Both the position numbers and the translations under genes were made by a program. A stretch of DNA of 7,362 nucleotides, taken from the NCBI GenBank assembly GCA_945946715.1, contig CAMEWU010000118.1, forward strand, positions 1 through 7,362, in the 5' to 3' direction. Position 1 is the stretch's first letter; each line of letters starts with the position of its first letter. Positions 1 through 6,059 of the stretch are shown here, piece by piece. This stretch comes from an uncultured Clostridium sp. GTDB lineage: Bacteria; Bacillota; Clostridia; Lachnospirales; Lachnospiraceae. Below the pieces are notes generated by a model, which ran no database searches, was not told the DNA's origin, and saw nothing but the letters and a program-made list of their open reading frames with translations.

Positions 1-314
1 CTACGCCTGCCCAGATGAAGATGTTTTTAACCAGAATCGGATTTGGTTCCAAAGCAATTATCACCGGTGATTTATCCCAGAAGGACTTGGCACCCAATGT
101 GAAGTCTGGTCTGGATGAGGCGTTGAAAGTATTAGGAAGTATTGATGAAATCGGTGTCTGCCGGTTAACCAGCCAAGATGTGGTTCGACATCCTTTAGTG
201 CAAAAGATAGTAAGTGCGTATGACGCCTACGAAGAAGCCCGTCGCCATCATGGCGGCCGACAGTCGGATTCTGACAAAGATGGTTCCGGCGAACGAAAAA
301 ATAAAAGGAAATAA
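1..314 (+). CDS. phoH: PhoH family ATPase, C-terminal end (5' partial)
   Basis: This is the last 104 residues of a PhoH-like P-loop NTPase. The frame is already open at the left edge (first whole codon at base 3), so the Met at 15 is internal and not a start. The visible part begins with TPAQMKMFLTRIGFGSK, the family's NTTP-x-QMKMFLTR block. It continues with ITGD and a Q-x-D-L stretch, then LTSQDVVRHPLVQKIVSAY, the conserved C-terminal signature. The Walker A half lies outside the window. After the domain comes a charged tail rich in Arg, Asp and Lys, of a kind that varies between members. PhoH proteins are cytoplasmic ATPases of incompletely known role, often encoded beside ybeY and linked to RNA metabolism. 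The adjacent ybeY supports the call. A promoter directly downstream suggests that ybeY need not depend on phoH transcription. Confidence 0.95.
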   Translation, partial: TPAQMKMFLTRIGFGSKAIITGDLSQKDLAPNVKSGLDEALKVLGSIDEIGVCRLTSQDVVRHPLVQKIVSAYDAYEEARRHHGGRQSDSDKDGSGERKNKRK

Positions 315-325
315 TGGGAAAAGGG

Positions 326-354
326 TTGTCATAATATATTTTGTTGTTTATAAT
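326..354 (+). promoter_or_regulatory. Sigma-A type promoter upstream of ybeY
   Basis: A TTGTCA hexamer (326-331, five of six matches to TTGACA) is followed after exactly 17 bp by a perfect TATAAT (349-354). The spacer is AT-rich. Transcription would start near 361, giving a leader of about 30 nt that carries the ybeY ribosome site. It lies in the 75-nt gap after phoH, which has no evident terminator, so ybeY and the following genes could be read both from phoH and from this promoter. The call rests on sequence match only. Confidence 0.75.
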
Positions 355-377
355 AATATGAGGTACAAGATATAGGG

Positions 378-385
378 TTAGGAGG
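378..385 (+). promoter_or_regulatory. Strong ribosome binding site for ybeY
   Basis: TTAGGAGG is a near-full anti-Shine-Dalgarno match. It lies only 4 nt before the ATG at 390, slightly closer than usual, and fixes that ATG as the start. Confidence 0.8.
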
Positions 386-389
386 CACT

Positions 390-890
390 ATGACAGTAAA
401 TATTGAAAATGAGTATTTGTGTGAGATATCTATCGCGTACAAAACAATTATTCATGAAATTGTAGAGACGGCGCTTCAATATGTTGGATGTCCCTATGAT
501 GTTGAGGTAAATGTCCTGCTGACAGATAATGACAGCATTCAGGAAATTAATCGGGAGAATCGAGGAATTGACCGTCCTACAGATGTATTATCTTTTCCAA
601 TGATAGATTTTCAGGTACCGGAGGAGTTTTCATTGGTAGAAGCACATCCGGAGGATTATTTTAACAGTGATACCGGTGAGCTGATGCTTGGAGATATTGT
701 GATTTCTATGGACAAGGTATATGAACAGGCAAGAGAATTCGGACATAGTCCGGAACGGGAATTAGCATTTCTGGTTGCTCACAGTATGCTTCACCTAAGT
801 GGTTATGATCATGAAGAAGAGGCAGAGCGATTGCTAATGGAGGATAAACAGGAAGAAATATTACAACAAAAAGGTTATACAAGAGACTAA
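390..890 (+). CDS. ybeY: Endoribonuclease YbeY (rRNA maturation factor)
   Basis: This encodes a 166-residue protein, the usual length for the family. The metal-binding signature HxxxHxxxxxH is intact (His131, His135, His141 within HSMLHLSGYDH). Upstream are the family blocks R-G-x-D-R-P-T-D-V-L-S-F-P (residues 58-70) and GDIVIS (101-106). Arg58 falls where the family's conserved active-site arginine sits. YbeY is a cytoplasmic zinc-dependent single-strand RNase that takes part in 16S rRNA 3'-end maturation and ribosome quality control. The gene follows phoH, its common partner, and has its own promoter and a strong ribosome site. The next gene starts 16 nt after its stop, which suggests co-transcription. 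Nothing looks broken. Confidence 0.96.
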   Translation: MTVNIENEYLCEISIAYKTIIHEIVETALQYVGCPYDVEVNVLLTDNDSIQEINRENRGIDRPTDVLSFPMIDFQVPEEFSLVEAHPEDYFNSDTGELMLGDIVISMDKVYEQAREFGHSPERELAFLVAHSMLHLSGYDHEEEAERLLMEDKQEEILQQKGYTRD

Positions 891-906
891 AAACGAGGTG
901 TAAAGA

Positions 907-1980
907 ATGAGAAAGTTTAAGGCAAAAGCAGTAGCAGCAAGTATGTGTATTATGTTAGGAGTATCTGTTGCAGTTACAGGTTGCGGAACAGAAGATCAGG
1001 GGTCAGAAATGAATGTTCCAAGTTCAGAATCTATGGATTCTGCATCTGATATTGAATTGGTGAATACAGAAGGAAAAGTACAGAGTGACTTGACCGGTGA
1101 ATGGGTAGATCCTGAAGTAAACAATACACGACCGATAGCTGTAATGATTAATAATATTGGTGAAGCGATGCCTCAGTCCGGCATTGGAGAGGCTGACGTC
1201 ATTTATGAGATGGTGGTTGAGGGTGGTATTACCCGGTTGATGGCAGTATTCTCTGATTACGATGGTCTGGAAAAGATAGGACCTGTACGGAGTGCCAGAC
1301 AGTATTATGTACGTACTGCAGAGCAGATGGACGCAGTTTTTTGTCATGTAGGTGGTTCAACTTTAGGATATAATGAAATTGATAGTACTGGAATTGATCA
1401 TCTGGATGGATTGAGTGGAGCCGGCAATTATTTCATTTATCGGGATAATTCCAGAGTAGCACCACATAATGCCTATGCTTCGGCAGATGGAATCAAGGAA
1501 GCCATTGAATATTTGGATATTGATATGACTCACAGCAGTGAATATGAGCCAATGTTTTCTTTTAATTCTAAAAATAAGGATTTGGAAAATGGCAGTCCGG
1601 CCACAAAGATTACCACAGCCTATAACAGTTCCAGAAAGCCTTGGTTTGAATATAATGCAGAAGATAAGCTGTATTACCGGTTCCAATATGGAGAAGAACA
1701 GATTGATGATCAGACCGGTGAACAGTTACGTTTCCAGAATGTTTTGGTACTGTTTGCAGAAACCTATTCCCCAGACGGATATTTGATGGAAGTTTGCAAT
1801 GAGGATTCCGGAGATGGGTATTATGCTACAAATGGGCAGTATGTATCTATAACATGGAAATATGAGAATGGTACCATCCATTATTATTTAGAATCCGGTG
1901 ATGAATTAAAGATGAATCCGGGAAAAACCTGGGTGACATTTTTTGATGCAGCTGATACAGCTGGTGTTACTATTGAATAG
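907..1980 (+). CDS. DUF3048 (YerB-like) lipoprotein
   Basis: This is a 357-residue protein with a lipoprotein signal: a basic start (MRKFKAK), a hydrophobic core and the lipobox VTGC, so Cys26 is the probable lipidation site. A low-complexity Ser/Asp/Glu linker (about 30-65) leads to the DUF3048 N-terminal domain (about 72-215). Its marks include RPIAVMINN, the E-G-G-I-T-R-L-M-A-V-F run, GPVRSARQYY (125-134) and APHNAY (185-190). A C-terminal DUF3048 domain (about 225-345) carries the features GEQL-x-F-x-NV, GYYATNG and LNPGKTW-like MNPGKTW. YerB of Bacillus is a relative. The biochemical function is unknown; the protein should sit on the outer face of the membrane. A GAGGTG ribosome site (about 895-900) precedes the ATG. 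It is packed between ybeY and cdd with gaps of 16 and 9 nt, so it is probably in the same operon. Confidence 0.92.
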   Translation: MRKFKAKAVAASMCIMLGVSVAVTGCGTEDQGSEMNVPSSESMDSASDIELVNTEGKVQSDLTGEWVDPEVNNTRPIAVMINNIGEAMPQSGIGEADVIYEMVVEGGITRLMAVFSDYDGLEKIGPVRSARQYYVRTAEQMDAVFCHVGGSTLGYNEIDSTGIDHLDGLSGAGNYFIYRDNSRVAPHNAYASADGIKEAIEYLDIDMTHSSEYEPMFSFNSKNKDLENGSPATKITTAYNSSRKPWFEYNAEDKLYYRFQYGEEQIDDQTGEQLRFQNVLVLFAETYSPDGYLMEVCNEDSGDGYYATNGQYVSITWKYENGTIHYYLESGDELKMNPGKTWVTFFDAADTAGVTIE

Positions 1981-1983
1981 GAG
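1980..1983 (+). promoter_or_regulatory. Ribosome site of cdd overlapping the upstream stop codon
   Basis: GGAG begins on the last base of the DUF3048 TAG stop, and the cdd ATG at 1990 follows after 6 nt. Ribosomes terminating on the lipoprotein gene therefore sit on the cdd initiation site, consistent with translational coupling. It also fixes the cdd start. Confidence 0.7.
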
Positions 1984-1989
1984 CAGCTC

Positions 1990-2373
1990 ATGACGAATCA
2001 GGAACTGATTGCATATGCAAAAGAAGGAATGAAGCGGGCTTATACTCCTTATTCCGGATTTCAAGTTGGTGCAGCCCTTCTTGGAAAAAGCGGGAAAGTC
2101 TATCTCGGCTGTAATATTGAAAATGCTTCCTATGGTGCTACAAACTGTGCAGAACGGACTGCAATTTTTAAGGCGGTGTCAGAGGGGGAGCAGGAATTTG
2201 AAGCCATTGCAGTTGTATGTAGTGAAGGAACGAAGGCATATCCATGTGGTATATGCCTTCAAGTAATGTCTGAGTTTTTTCCGGAAGGAAGGATTGTTTT
2301 GGAAGACCATACTGGTGTAGAAACCTTCTGTGTAAAGGAATTGCTACCCAGTGCATTTCAGCTGAAGCATTAA
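1990..2373 (+). CDS. cdd: Cytidine deaminase, probably with a frameshifted C-terminus
   Basis: This encodes a 127-residue homotetrameric-type cytidine deaminase, which converts cytidine and deoxycytidine to uridine and deoxyuridine in pyrimidine salvage in the cytoplasm. Residue numbering matches the Bacillus subtilis enzyme as I recall it: Phe24 in YSGFQVGAA; Asn42 and Glu44 in NIENASY for ribose binding; Cys53 and catalytic Glu55 in NCAERTA; and zinc ligands Cys86 and Cys89 in PCGICLQ. Two things are odd. Position 90, normally Arg in PCGxCRQ, is Leu (codon CTT; CGT would be Arg). The protein also ends abruptly as ELLPSAFQLKH, whereas relatives continue with AFS-x-E-x-L. The -1 frame at 2358 supplies that ending, which points to a one-base loss in the TTT run at 2356-2358. 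The catalytic core is whole, so activity is possible but unproven. Confidence 0.9.
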   Translation: MTNQELIAYAKEGMKRAYTPYSGFQVGAALLGKSGKVYLGCNIENASYGATNCAERTAIFKAVSEGEQEFEAIAVVCSEGTKAYPCGICLQVMSEFFPEGRIVLEDHTGVETFCVKELLPSAFQLKH

Positions 2374-2432
2374 GACGTATGGGATTATACGGAGATGAGG
2401 ATAAAGAATATAAGCAGGAGACAGGCAAATGA
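2358..2432 (+). other. Out-of-frame continuation of cdd C-terminus, ATGA-coupled to the next gene
   Basis: Read in the frame starting at 2358, this stretch gives S-A-E-A-L-R-R-M followed by a hydrophilic tail ending E-T-G-K, 24 sense codons and then TGA at 2430-2432. Joined to the cdd frame after Phe at 2356-2358, it would restore the family ending L-L-P-x-A-F-S-x-E-x-L and extend the enzyme to about 147 residues. Its stop would overlap the flippase ATG (2429) as ATGA. Without this reading, 55 nt between cdd and the flippase would be non-coding. A standalone 17-codon ORF from the ATG at 2379 is possible, but it has no ribosome site. I infer a remnant of the original cdd end, or a base missing from the assembly. 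Confidence 0.55.
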
Positions 2433-4069
2433 GTGAAACAAATAAGAAGCATCAGAATAGTTTTCTGATTCAAGGTACAATCCTTGCTCTGGCTGGAATT
2501 ATAGTTCGAATTATTGGTATGTTGTACCGGATTCCATTGACTCGTATCATTGGTGATCGTGGAAATAGTATCTATGACAGTGCATTTTCAGCATATAGTA
2601 TTATTTTAATCATATCTTCTTACAGCCTTCCGGTAGCTGTTTCAAAATTAATTGCAGCAAAAAACACAAAAAAAGAGTTTTTGAATGCGGACAGAGTCTT
2701 TAAGATGTCCCTTCTATATGCTGTAGTTGTCGGATTATTGGCCTCTGTATTATGTTATGCATTTGCTCCATGGCTGGTTAAAGTGGAAGGAGGAGTTCCG
2801 GTTCTTCGGGTTCTGGCACCAGTCATCTTTTTCTCAGCAATTCTAGGTACTTTTCGGGGAGTTTTTCAAGGAGAAGGTACGATGGTACCAACTTCTATTT
2901 CTCAGATTATTGAACAGATATTTAATGCAATTGTTTCCGTACTTGCTGCGTATTTGCTGGTAAAACCGTACCTTGTGAATGACCCGCAGGACTTGCTTCC
3001 ATCCAGAGGGGCAATGGGAAGTACCTTGGGTACCGGTGCCGGTGTATTAGGAGGACTTGCATTTGTTCTATTTGTTTATGGAATTTATCGTCCTACCTTA
3101 AGAAAACGAGTAAAAAAAGGTCAGAGAACAGAAGTAGATTCTTATTCTATGATATTAAAAATGATTATCTGGACAGTGACTCCAATGGTTTTAAGTGCAA
3201 CCTTATATAATGTGAGTCCATTTATTGATAACCAGATGATATACAGGGTTATGTTGAAACAGGGATATGAACAGGAAATGATTCAGGCAATGCATGGAAT
3301 CTATACCGGTAAGTATCTGGTTTTGGTGAATATTCCGGTTGCCATAGCAAATGCTGTATCTTCTGCCATGTTACCGGATATTGCAGCCGAGAAAGCAAGA
3401 GGAAATGAAGCAGCAATCCTTAAAAAAGCACAGATGACCATTAAGGCTACTATGATTATTGCCATTCCATGTACCTTTGGTCTGGCTGTTCTGGGAGAAC
3501 CGGCAGTCCACCTTATATTTGGAACCAGTAGCTTATATCCGTCCCTTGCAGGTCAGTTGTTGCTGTATGGTAGCAGTTTTGTATTCTTTTTTGCATTGTC
3601 AACAGTTACCAATGCTATTTTGCAGGCAACGGATTATTTGAAATTACCGGTCATTCATTCAGCAATTGCATTGGTCATTCATACAATAGCAGCATTTGTG
3701 CTAATGAAATTTTTTGACATGAAAGTATGGGGATTAATGATTTCTACTATTTTATTTGCCATGATACTATGTATTTTGAATTGTATTTCTTTGCGAAAGA
3801 AAATCGGTTTTCGCTTGGATTGGAAAGGTGTTTTTGTAATTCCTACCATGGCTTCTGTATTTATGGCACTGATGTGCTGGGGATGTTATTTTGTGCTAAA
3901 CTATTTTACTAATTATATTGTTGCTTTTATCGTTGCATTTTTGATTGGTGTTGTTGTATATTTTGTTGCATTCTTCCTGTTTGATGGTATTTCAGAAGAA
4001 GAACTGAGTCATTTTCCAAAGGGACAGACGCTTGTAAAGATAGCGAAGAAAGTGCATTTAATTTCATGA
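2429..4069 (+). CDS. MOP-superfamily lipid/oligosaccharide flippase (SpoVB/YtgP/MurJ-like)
   Basis: This is a 546-residue polytopic membrane protein with about 14 hydrophobic segments by eye (roughly 13-34, 52-75, 92-115, 124-145, 158-180, 198-220, 245-268, 295-318, 338-362, 372-400, 405-428, 434-456, 468-490, 494-518). The N-terminus (LIQGTILALAGIIVRIIGMLYRIPL), the SLPVAVSKLIA block (66-76) and the Q-G-x-G-T-M-V-P-T-S-I-S-Q-I-I-E-Q block (147-163) are typical of the polysaccharide biosynthesis family containing SpoVB and B. subtilis YtgP (MurJ). Such proteins move undecaprenyl-linked precursors, such as lipid II, across the membrane. The exact substrate cannot be told from sequence: it may be the housekeeping MurJ, a sporulation SpoVB-like paralogue, or another glycan flippase. 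GGAG at 2417-2420, 8 nt upstream, supports the ATG. A terminator follows, so it ends the left operon. Confidence 0.9.
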   Translation: MSETNKKHQNSFLIQGTILALAGIIVRIIGMLYRIPLTRIIGDRGNSIYDSAFSAYSIILIISSYSLPVAVSKLIAAKNTKKEFLNADRVFKMSLLYAVVVGLLASVLCYAFAPWLVKVEGGVPVLRVLAPVIFFSAILGTFRGVFQGEGTMVPTSISQIIEQIFNAIVSVLAAYLLVKPYLVNDPQDLLPSRGAMGSTLGTGAGVLGGLAFVLFVYGIYRPTLRKRVKKGQRTEVDSYSMILKMIIWTVTPMVLSATLYNVSPFIDNQMIYRVMLKQGYEQEMIQAMHGIYTGKYLVLVNIPVAIANAVSSAMLPDIAAEKARGNEAAILKKAQMTIKATMIIAIPCTFGLAVLGEPAVHLIFGTSSLYPSLAGQLLLYGSSFVFFFALSTVTNAILQATDYLKLPVIHSAIALVIHTIAAFVLMKFFDMKVWGLMISTILFAMILCILNCISLRKKIGFRLDWKGVFVIPTMASVFMALMCWGCYFVLNYFTNYIVAFIVAFLIGVVVYFVAFFLFDGISEEELSHFPKGQTLVKIAKKVHLIS

Positions 4070-4078
4070 TGGTTTGAC

Positions 4079-4106
4079 AAAGGCAGATTCTTCAGAATCT
4101 GTCTTT
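4079..4106 (+). terminator. Hairpin terminator after the flippase gene
   Basis: A 12-bp stem pairs 4079-4090 with 4095-4106 around a TTCA loop. All pairs are Watson-Crick except one G-U; the outermost three are A-U. The 3' arm ends in TTT followed by CCC, so the U tract is short and efficiency may be partial. It begins 9 nt after the flippase stop and marks the likely end of the left transcription unit. The A-rich/T-rich outer arms make it possibly active in both directions, although no converging gene exists. Confidence 0.7.
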
Positions 4107-4116
4107 CCCATATAAT
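4088..4116 (+). promoter_or_regulatory. Possible promoter for the right-hand operon
   Basis: A perfect TATAAT (4111-4116) follows the terminator, placing a start near 4123 and a leader of about 54 nt before the gene at 4177. At 17 bp spacing the -35 hexamer is TTCTTC (4088-4093), a poor match lying within the hairpin. A perfect TTGACA at 4074-4079 is 31 bp away, too far for a standard promoter. A new transcription unit here is expected after the terminator, but the exact elements are uncertain. Confidence 0.35.
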
Positions 4117-4176
4117 CCTCTGTTCAGGGTTTAAGACTGAAAAAAACGGTTATAATTCTGATAGGAGGAAGGAATT

Positions 4177-4788
4177 ATGTGGAAGAAACTTGTGGGAATC
4201 ATCGGCATATTGTTACTTATTACTATTATTTGTTATCAATTCACTTTTTTACAAAGTAGGAAAAAAAGTTATGAAAATCAGAAGAATATAGAGACTGCCA
4301 ATGAAACAGCAACAGCGTCGGAGACAGTAACTGTGGGAATGGGTCCGGATATTGTGACGAAATCTACCAAAATTATTATAGAATCCTATGATGTGTCCGG
4401 ACGGTTGATAGAACGGAAGGAAGAACCGGCAACGACAGAACTGTTAGGAAATAATCGACTGGATATGCTGGTTTATGCCAATCAGTATCGGGAGCTGTCG
4501 CCGGATGAAGAACGAGAAGGGTTAGAACGTATGGTGCTGGAATCTTTTTCTCCGGAAACAGTGACGCTGGTAAAGTATTATGGTGAACCTCAGGAAGAAC
4601 AGGGATATTTTATTGGTATTAAAGACAATGTTGTAATTGTATATTTGCAGGACCGCTCTCAGGTATATGAGTATACCAATATTGAGGTGTGGATGTTGCC
4701 GAAAGATATACAGATGCAACTGATTGATGGAATCTATGTTGAAAATGAACAGGAATTATTTGATTTTTTGCAAACCTATTCCAGTTAA
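4177..4788 (+). CDS. Membrane-anchored protein with BofC-like C-terminal domain
   Basis: This is a 203-residue protein of unproven function. One N-terminal hydrophobic segment (about 4-24, preceded by WKK) predicts a signal-anchor with the rest outside the cytoplasm. A Thr/Glu/Ala-rich linker (about 35-55) follows, then a region with the pattern Y-D-x-S-G-R-L-I-E-R (71-80) and L-L-G-x-N-R-L-D-M-L (89-98). The C-terminal part (about 143-201) has the order Y-F-I-G-I-K-D, V-V-I-V-Y-L, Y-E-Y-T-N-I, a D-G-I-Y-V-x-N-E-Q-E-L run and a final L-Q-T-Y-S-S. This resembles the BofC C-terminal domain; B. subtilis BofC similarly has FLGIKDG and ends in a similar L-K-x-Y-Q-x-Y-S way. BofC is a forespore-secreted inhibitor of sigma-K checkpoint signalling through SpoIVB. 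A sporulation role here is only an inference. An AGGAGGAAGG ribosome site (about 4163-4172) supports the ATG. Confidence 0.8.
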   Translation: MWKKLVGIIGILLLITIICYQFTFLQSRKKSYENQKNIETANETATASETVTVGMGPDIVTKSTKIIIESYDVSGRLIERKEEPATTELLGNNRLDMLVYANQYRELSPDEEREGLERMVLESFSPETVTLVKYYGEPQEEQGYFIGIKDNVVIVYLQDRSQVYEYTNIEVWMLPKDIQMQLIDGIYVENEQELFDFLQTYSS

Positions 4789-4832
4789 GATGCATTTAGA
4801 TAAAAAAAACAGGGGTAAAGGGTAAGAAAAGA

Positions 4833-6059
4833 ATGATAGATGGAATAATTATAGGTGGCGGAGCTTCTGGTCTGATTTGTGGTATCGAGGCTGCCAGACG
4901 CGGAAAACATTGTATAATCATAGAACAGAAGGAAAAAGCAGGTAAAAAACTGTACGCAACCGGAAATGGAAAATGTAATTTTGCAAACCGGCAGTTGGGA
5001 GGAAATCGGTATCATTCAGTGGAAGCATCCGGTATGGAACAGATTGCACAGGTAATCACCGATGAAACCTGTGCTTCTGTAGAAGCTTTTTTTAAAGAAA
5101 TCGGCGTGCCGAATGTAGAACGTCAGGGATATCTATATCCTCGTTCTGAGCAGGCTGCGGCCTTAGTACATGCCCTTGAACAGGTTTTTTTGCAATATCA
5201 TGGGAAGTTGGTTTGCAATGAACGGGTAGACAGGATACAGTTTATGAAAGAAAGAAATGTATTTCAGGTAAAAACCGGGAATCATGAGTACATAGGGAAA
5301 AAGCTGGTACTGGCAACCGGCGGTATGGCAGCACCTCATTTGGGGAGTGATGGCAGTGGTTATGCATTGGCAAAGCAGTTGGGACATAAGGTAACTGCTT
5401 GTGTTCCTGCCCTGTGTGGACTAAAGTGTAAGGAACGGGGATGGAATCGCTTACAGGGAGTTCGGGCAAAGGGAACCGTACGATTATGGCAGAATAATCG
5501 GCAAATGGGAGAAGATAGCGGAGAAATTCAGTTTACCCAATATGGAGTTTCCGGTATTGTAATATTTAATTTGGCCAGATATGCTTCTTTAGGATTAAGG
5601 AACAATCAGACTATTTGGTTAGAGGTTGATTTATTGCCGGATTATACGTCGAAAGAGCTTTTACAGGAGCTTTTGGATTTACAGAAAAGTTGTGGATATA
5701 GAAGATGCATAGATATACTGGCAGGCTTTTTACCGGAAAAGTTGGCAATATATGTGATGGAGAAATGTAAGATTGCAATGGATAATCAATTGGCAGATAT
5801 GTCAGATAAAGAGATTTCTCATATTGTTGCAAATGGAAAACAAATGAGGATACAAATTATAGATACCAACACATTTGAACAGGCACAGGTAACTGCCGGA
5901 GGTGTATCATTACAGGAAATTCATATGGAAACAATGGAATCTAAGATTCAGCCAGGCTGCTATTTGACAGGTGAACTCTTAGATGCAGACGGAGATTGTG
6001 GAGGCTATAACCTGATGTGGGCATGGGAAACAGGCAGAAGGGCAGGAAGAAACTTATGA
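4833..6059 (+). CDS. HI0933/BaiN-family FAD-dependent oxidoreductase
   Basis: This is a 408-residue flavoprotein of usual family length (COG2081, TIGR00275 type). The N-terminal dinucleotide-binding fold shows GGGASG (8-13) after a beta strand, with Glu31 at the end of the second strand for the FAD ribose. The family block G-K-K-L-Y-A-T-G-N-G-K-C-N-F-A-N (37-52) follows. Further marks are ATGG (161-164), GSDGSGYALAKQLGH (171-185), E-I-Q-F-T-Q-Y-G-V-S-G (231-241), VTAGGV (353-358) and the C-terminal FAD site GELLDADGDCGGYNLMWAW (380-398). Members include BaiN, reported to act on bile-acid intermediates, and proteins labelled aminoacetone oxidase; the housekeeping substrate of most is unknown. 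The start has a modest AAAGGG site about 10 nt upstream. It lies 44 nt after the BofC-like gene and overlaps the next flavoprotein. Confidence 0.92.
   Translation: MIDGIIIGGGASGLICGIEAARRGKHCIIIEQKEKAGKKLYATGNGKCNFANRQLGGNRYHSVEASGMEQIAQVITDETCASVEAFFKEIGVPNVERQGYLYPRSEQAAALVHALEQVFLQYHGKLVCNERVDRIQFMKERNVFQVKTGNHEYIGKKLVLATGGMAAPHLGSDGSGYALAKQLGHKVTACVPALCGLKCKERGWNRLQGVRAKGTVRLWQNNRQMGEDSGEIQFTQYGVSGIVIFNLARYASLGLRNNQTIWLEVDLLPDYTSKELLQELLDLQKSCGYRRCIDILAGFLPEKLAIYVMEKCKIAMDNQLADMSDKEISHIVANGKQMRIQIIDTNTFEQAQVTAGGVSLQEIHMETMESKIQPGCYLTGELLDADGDCGGYNLMWAWETGRRAGRNL
6044..6049 (+). promoter_or_regulatory. Ribosome site deciding the start of the second flavoprotein
   Basis: AGGAAG inside the end of the upstream gene lies 6 nt before the ATG at 6056 and 12 nt before the second ATG at 6062. 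The spacing favours 6056, which overlaps the upstream TGA as ATGA and implies translational coupling. Confidence 0.55.

Noticed and set aside
15..314. A complete 99-residue protein starting at the Met at 15
   Set aside because: The frame is open from base 3 and the residues before this Met (TPAQ) belong to the conserved PhoH block, so it is an internal Met of a partial gene.
1024..1686. Antisense open frames opposite the DUF3048 gene (1024-1347 and 1363-1686)
   Set aside because: They lie wholly inside a well-supported gene, have no recognisable domain and are rich in residues expected from reverse reading.
2355..2361. Programmed -1 frameshifting at the end of cdd
   Set aside because: The site CATTTCA does not fit the X-XXY-YYZ slippery heptamer, and no stimulating stem-loop is obvious just downstream; a one-base deletion or sequencing error is simpler.
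2066..2473. Alternative frames over cdd (2066-2266 on +, 2168-2473 on -)
   Set aside because: The cdd frame carries all catalytic motifs; these have no ribosome site or family pattern.
4109..4116. CATATAAT as a sporulation sigma-E -10 element
   Set aside because: It resembles CATACAAT, but no ATATT-like -35 lies 13-15 bp upstream.
4151..4156. A second TATAAT as the promoter of the gene at 4177
   Set aside because: A start from it would fall inside the ribosome site (about 4163), leaving no usable leader, and no -35 match is found at 16-18 bp.
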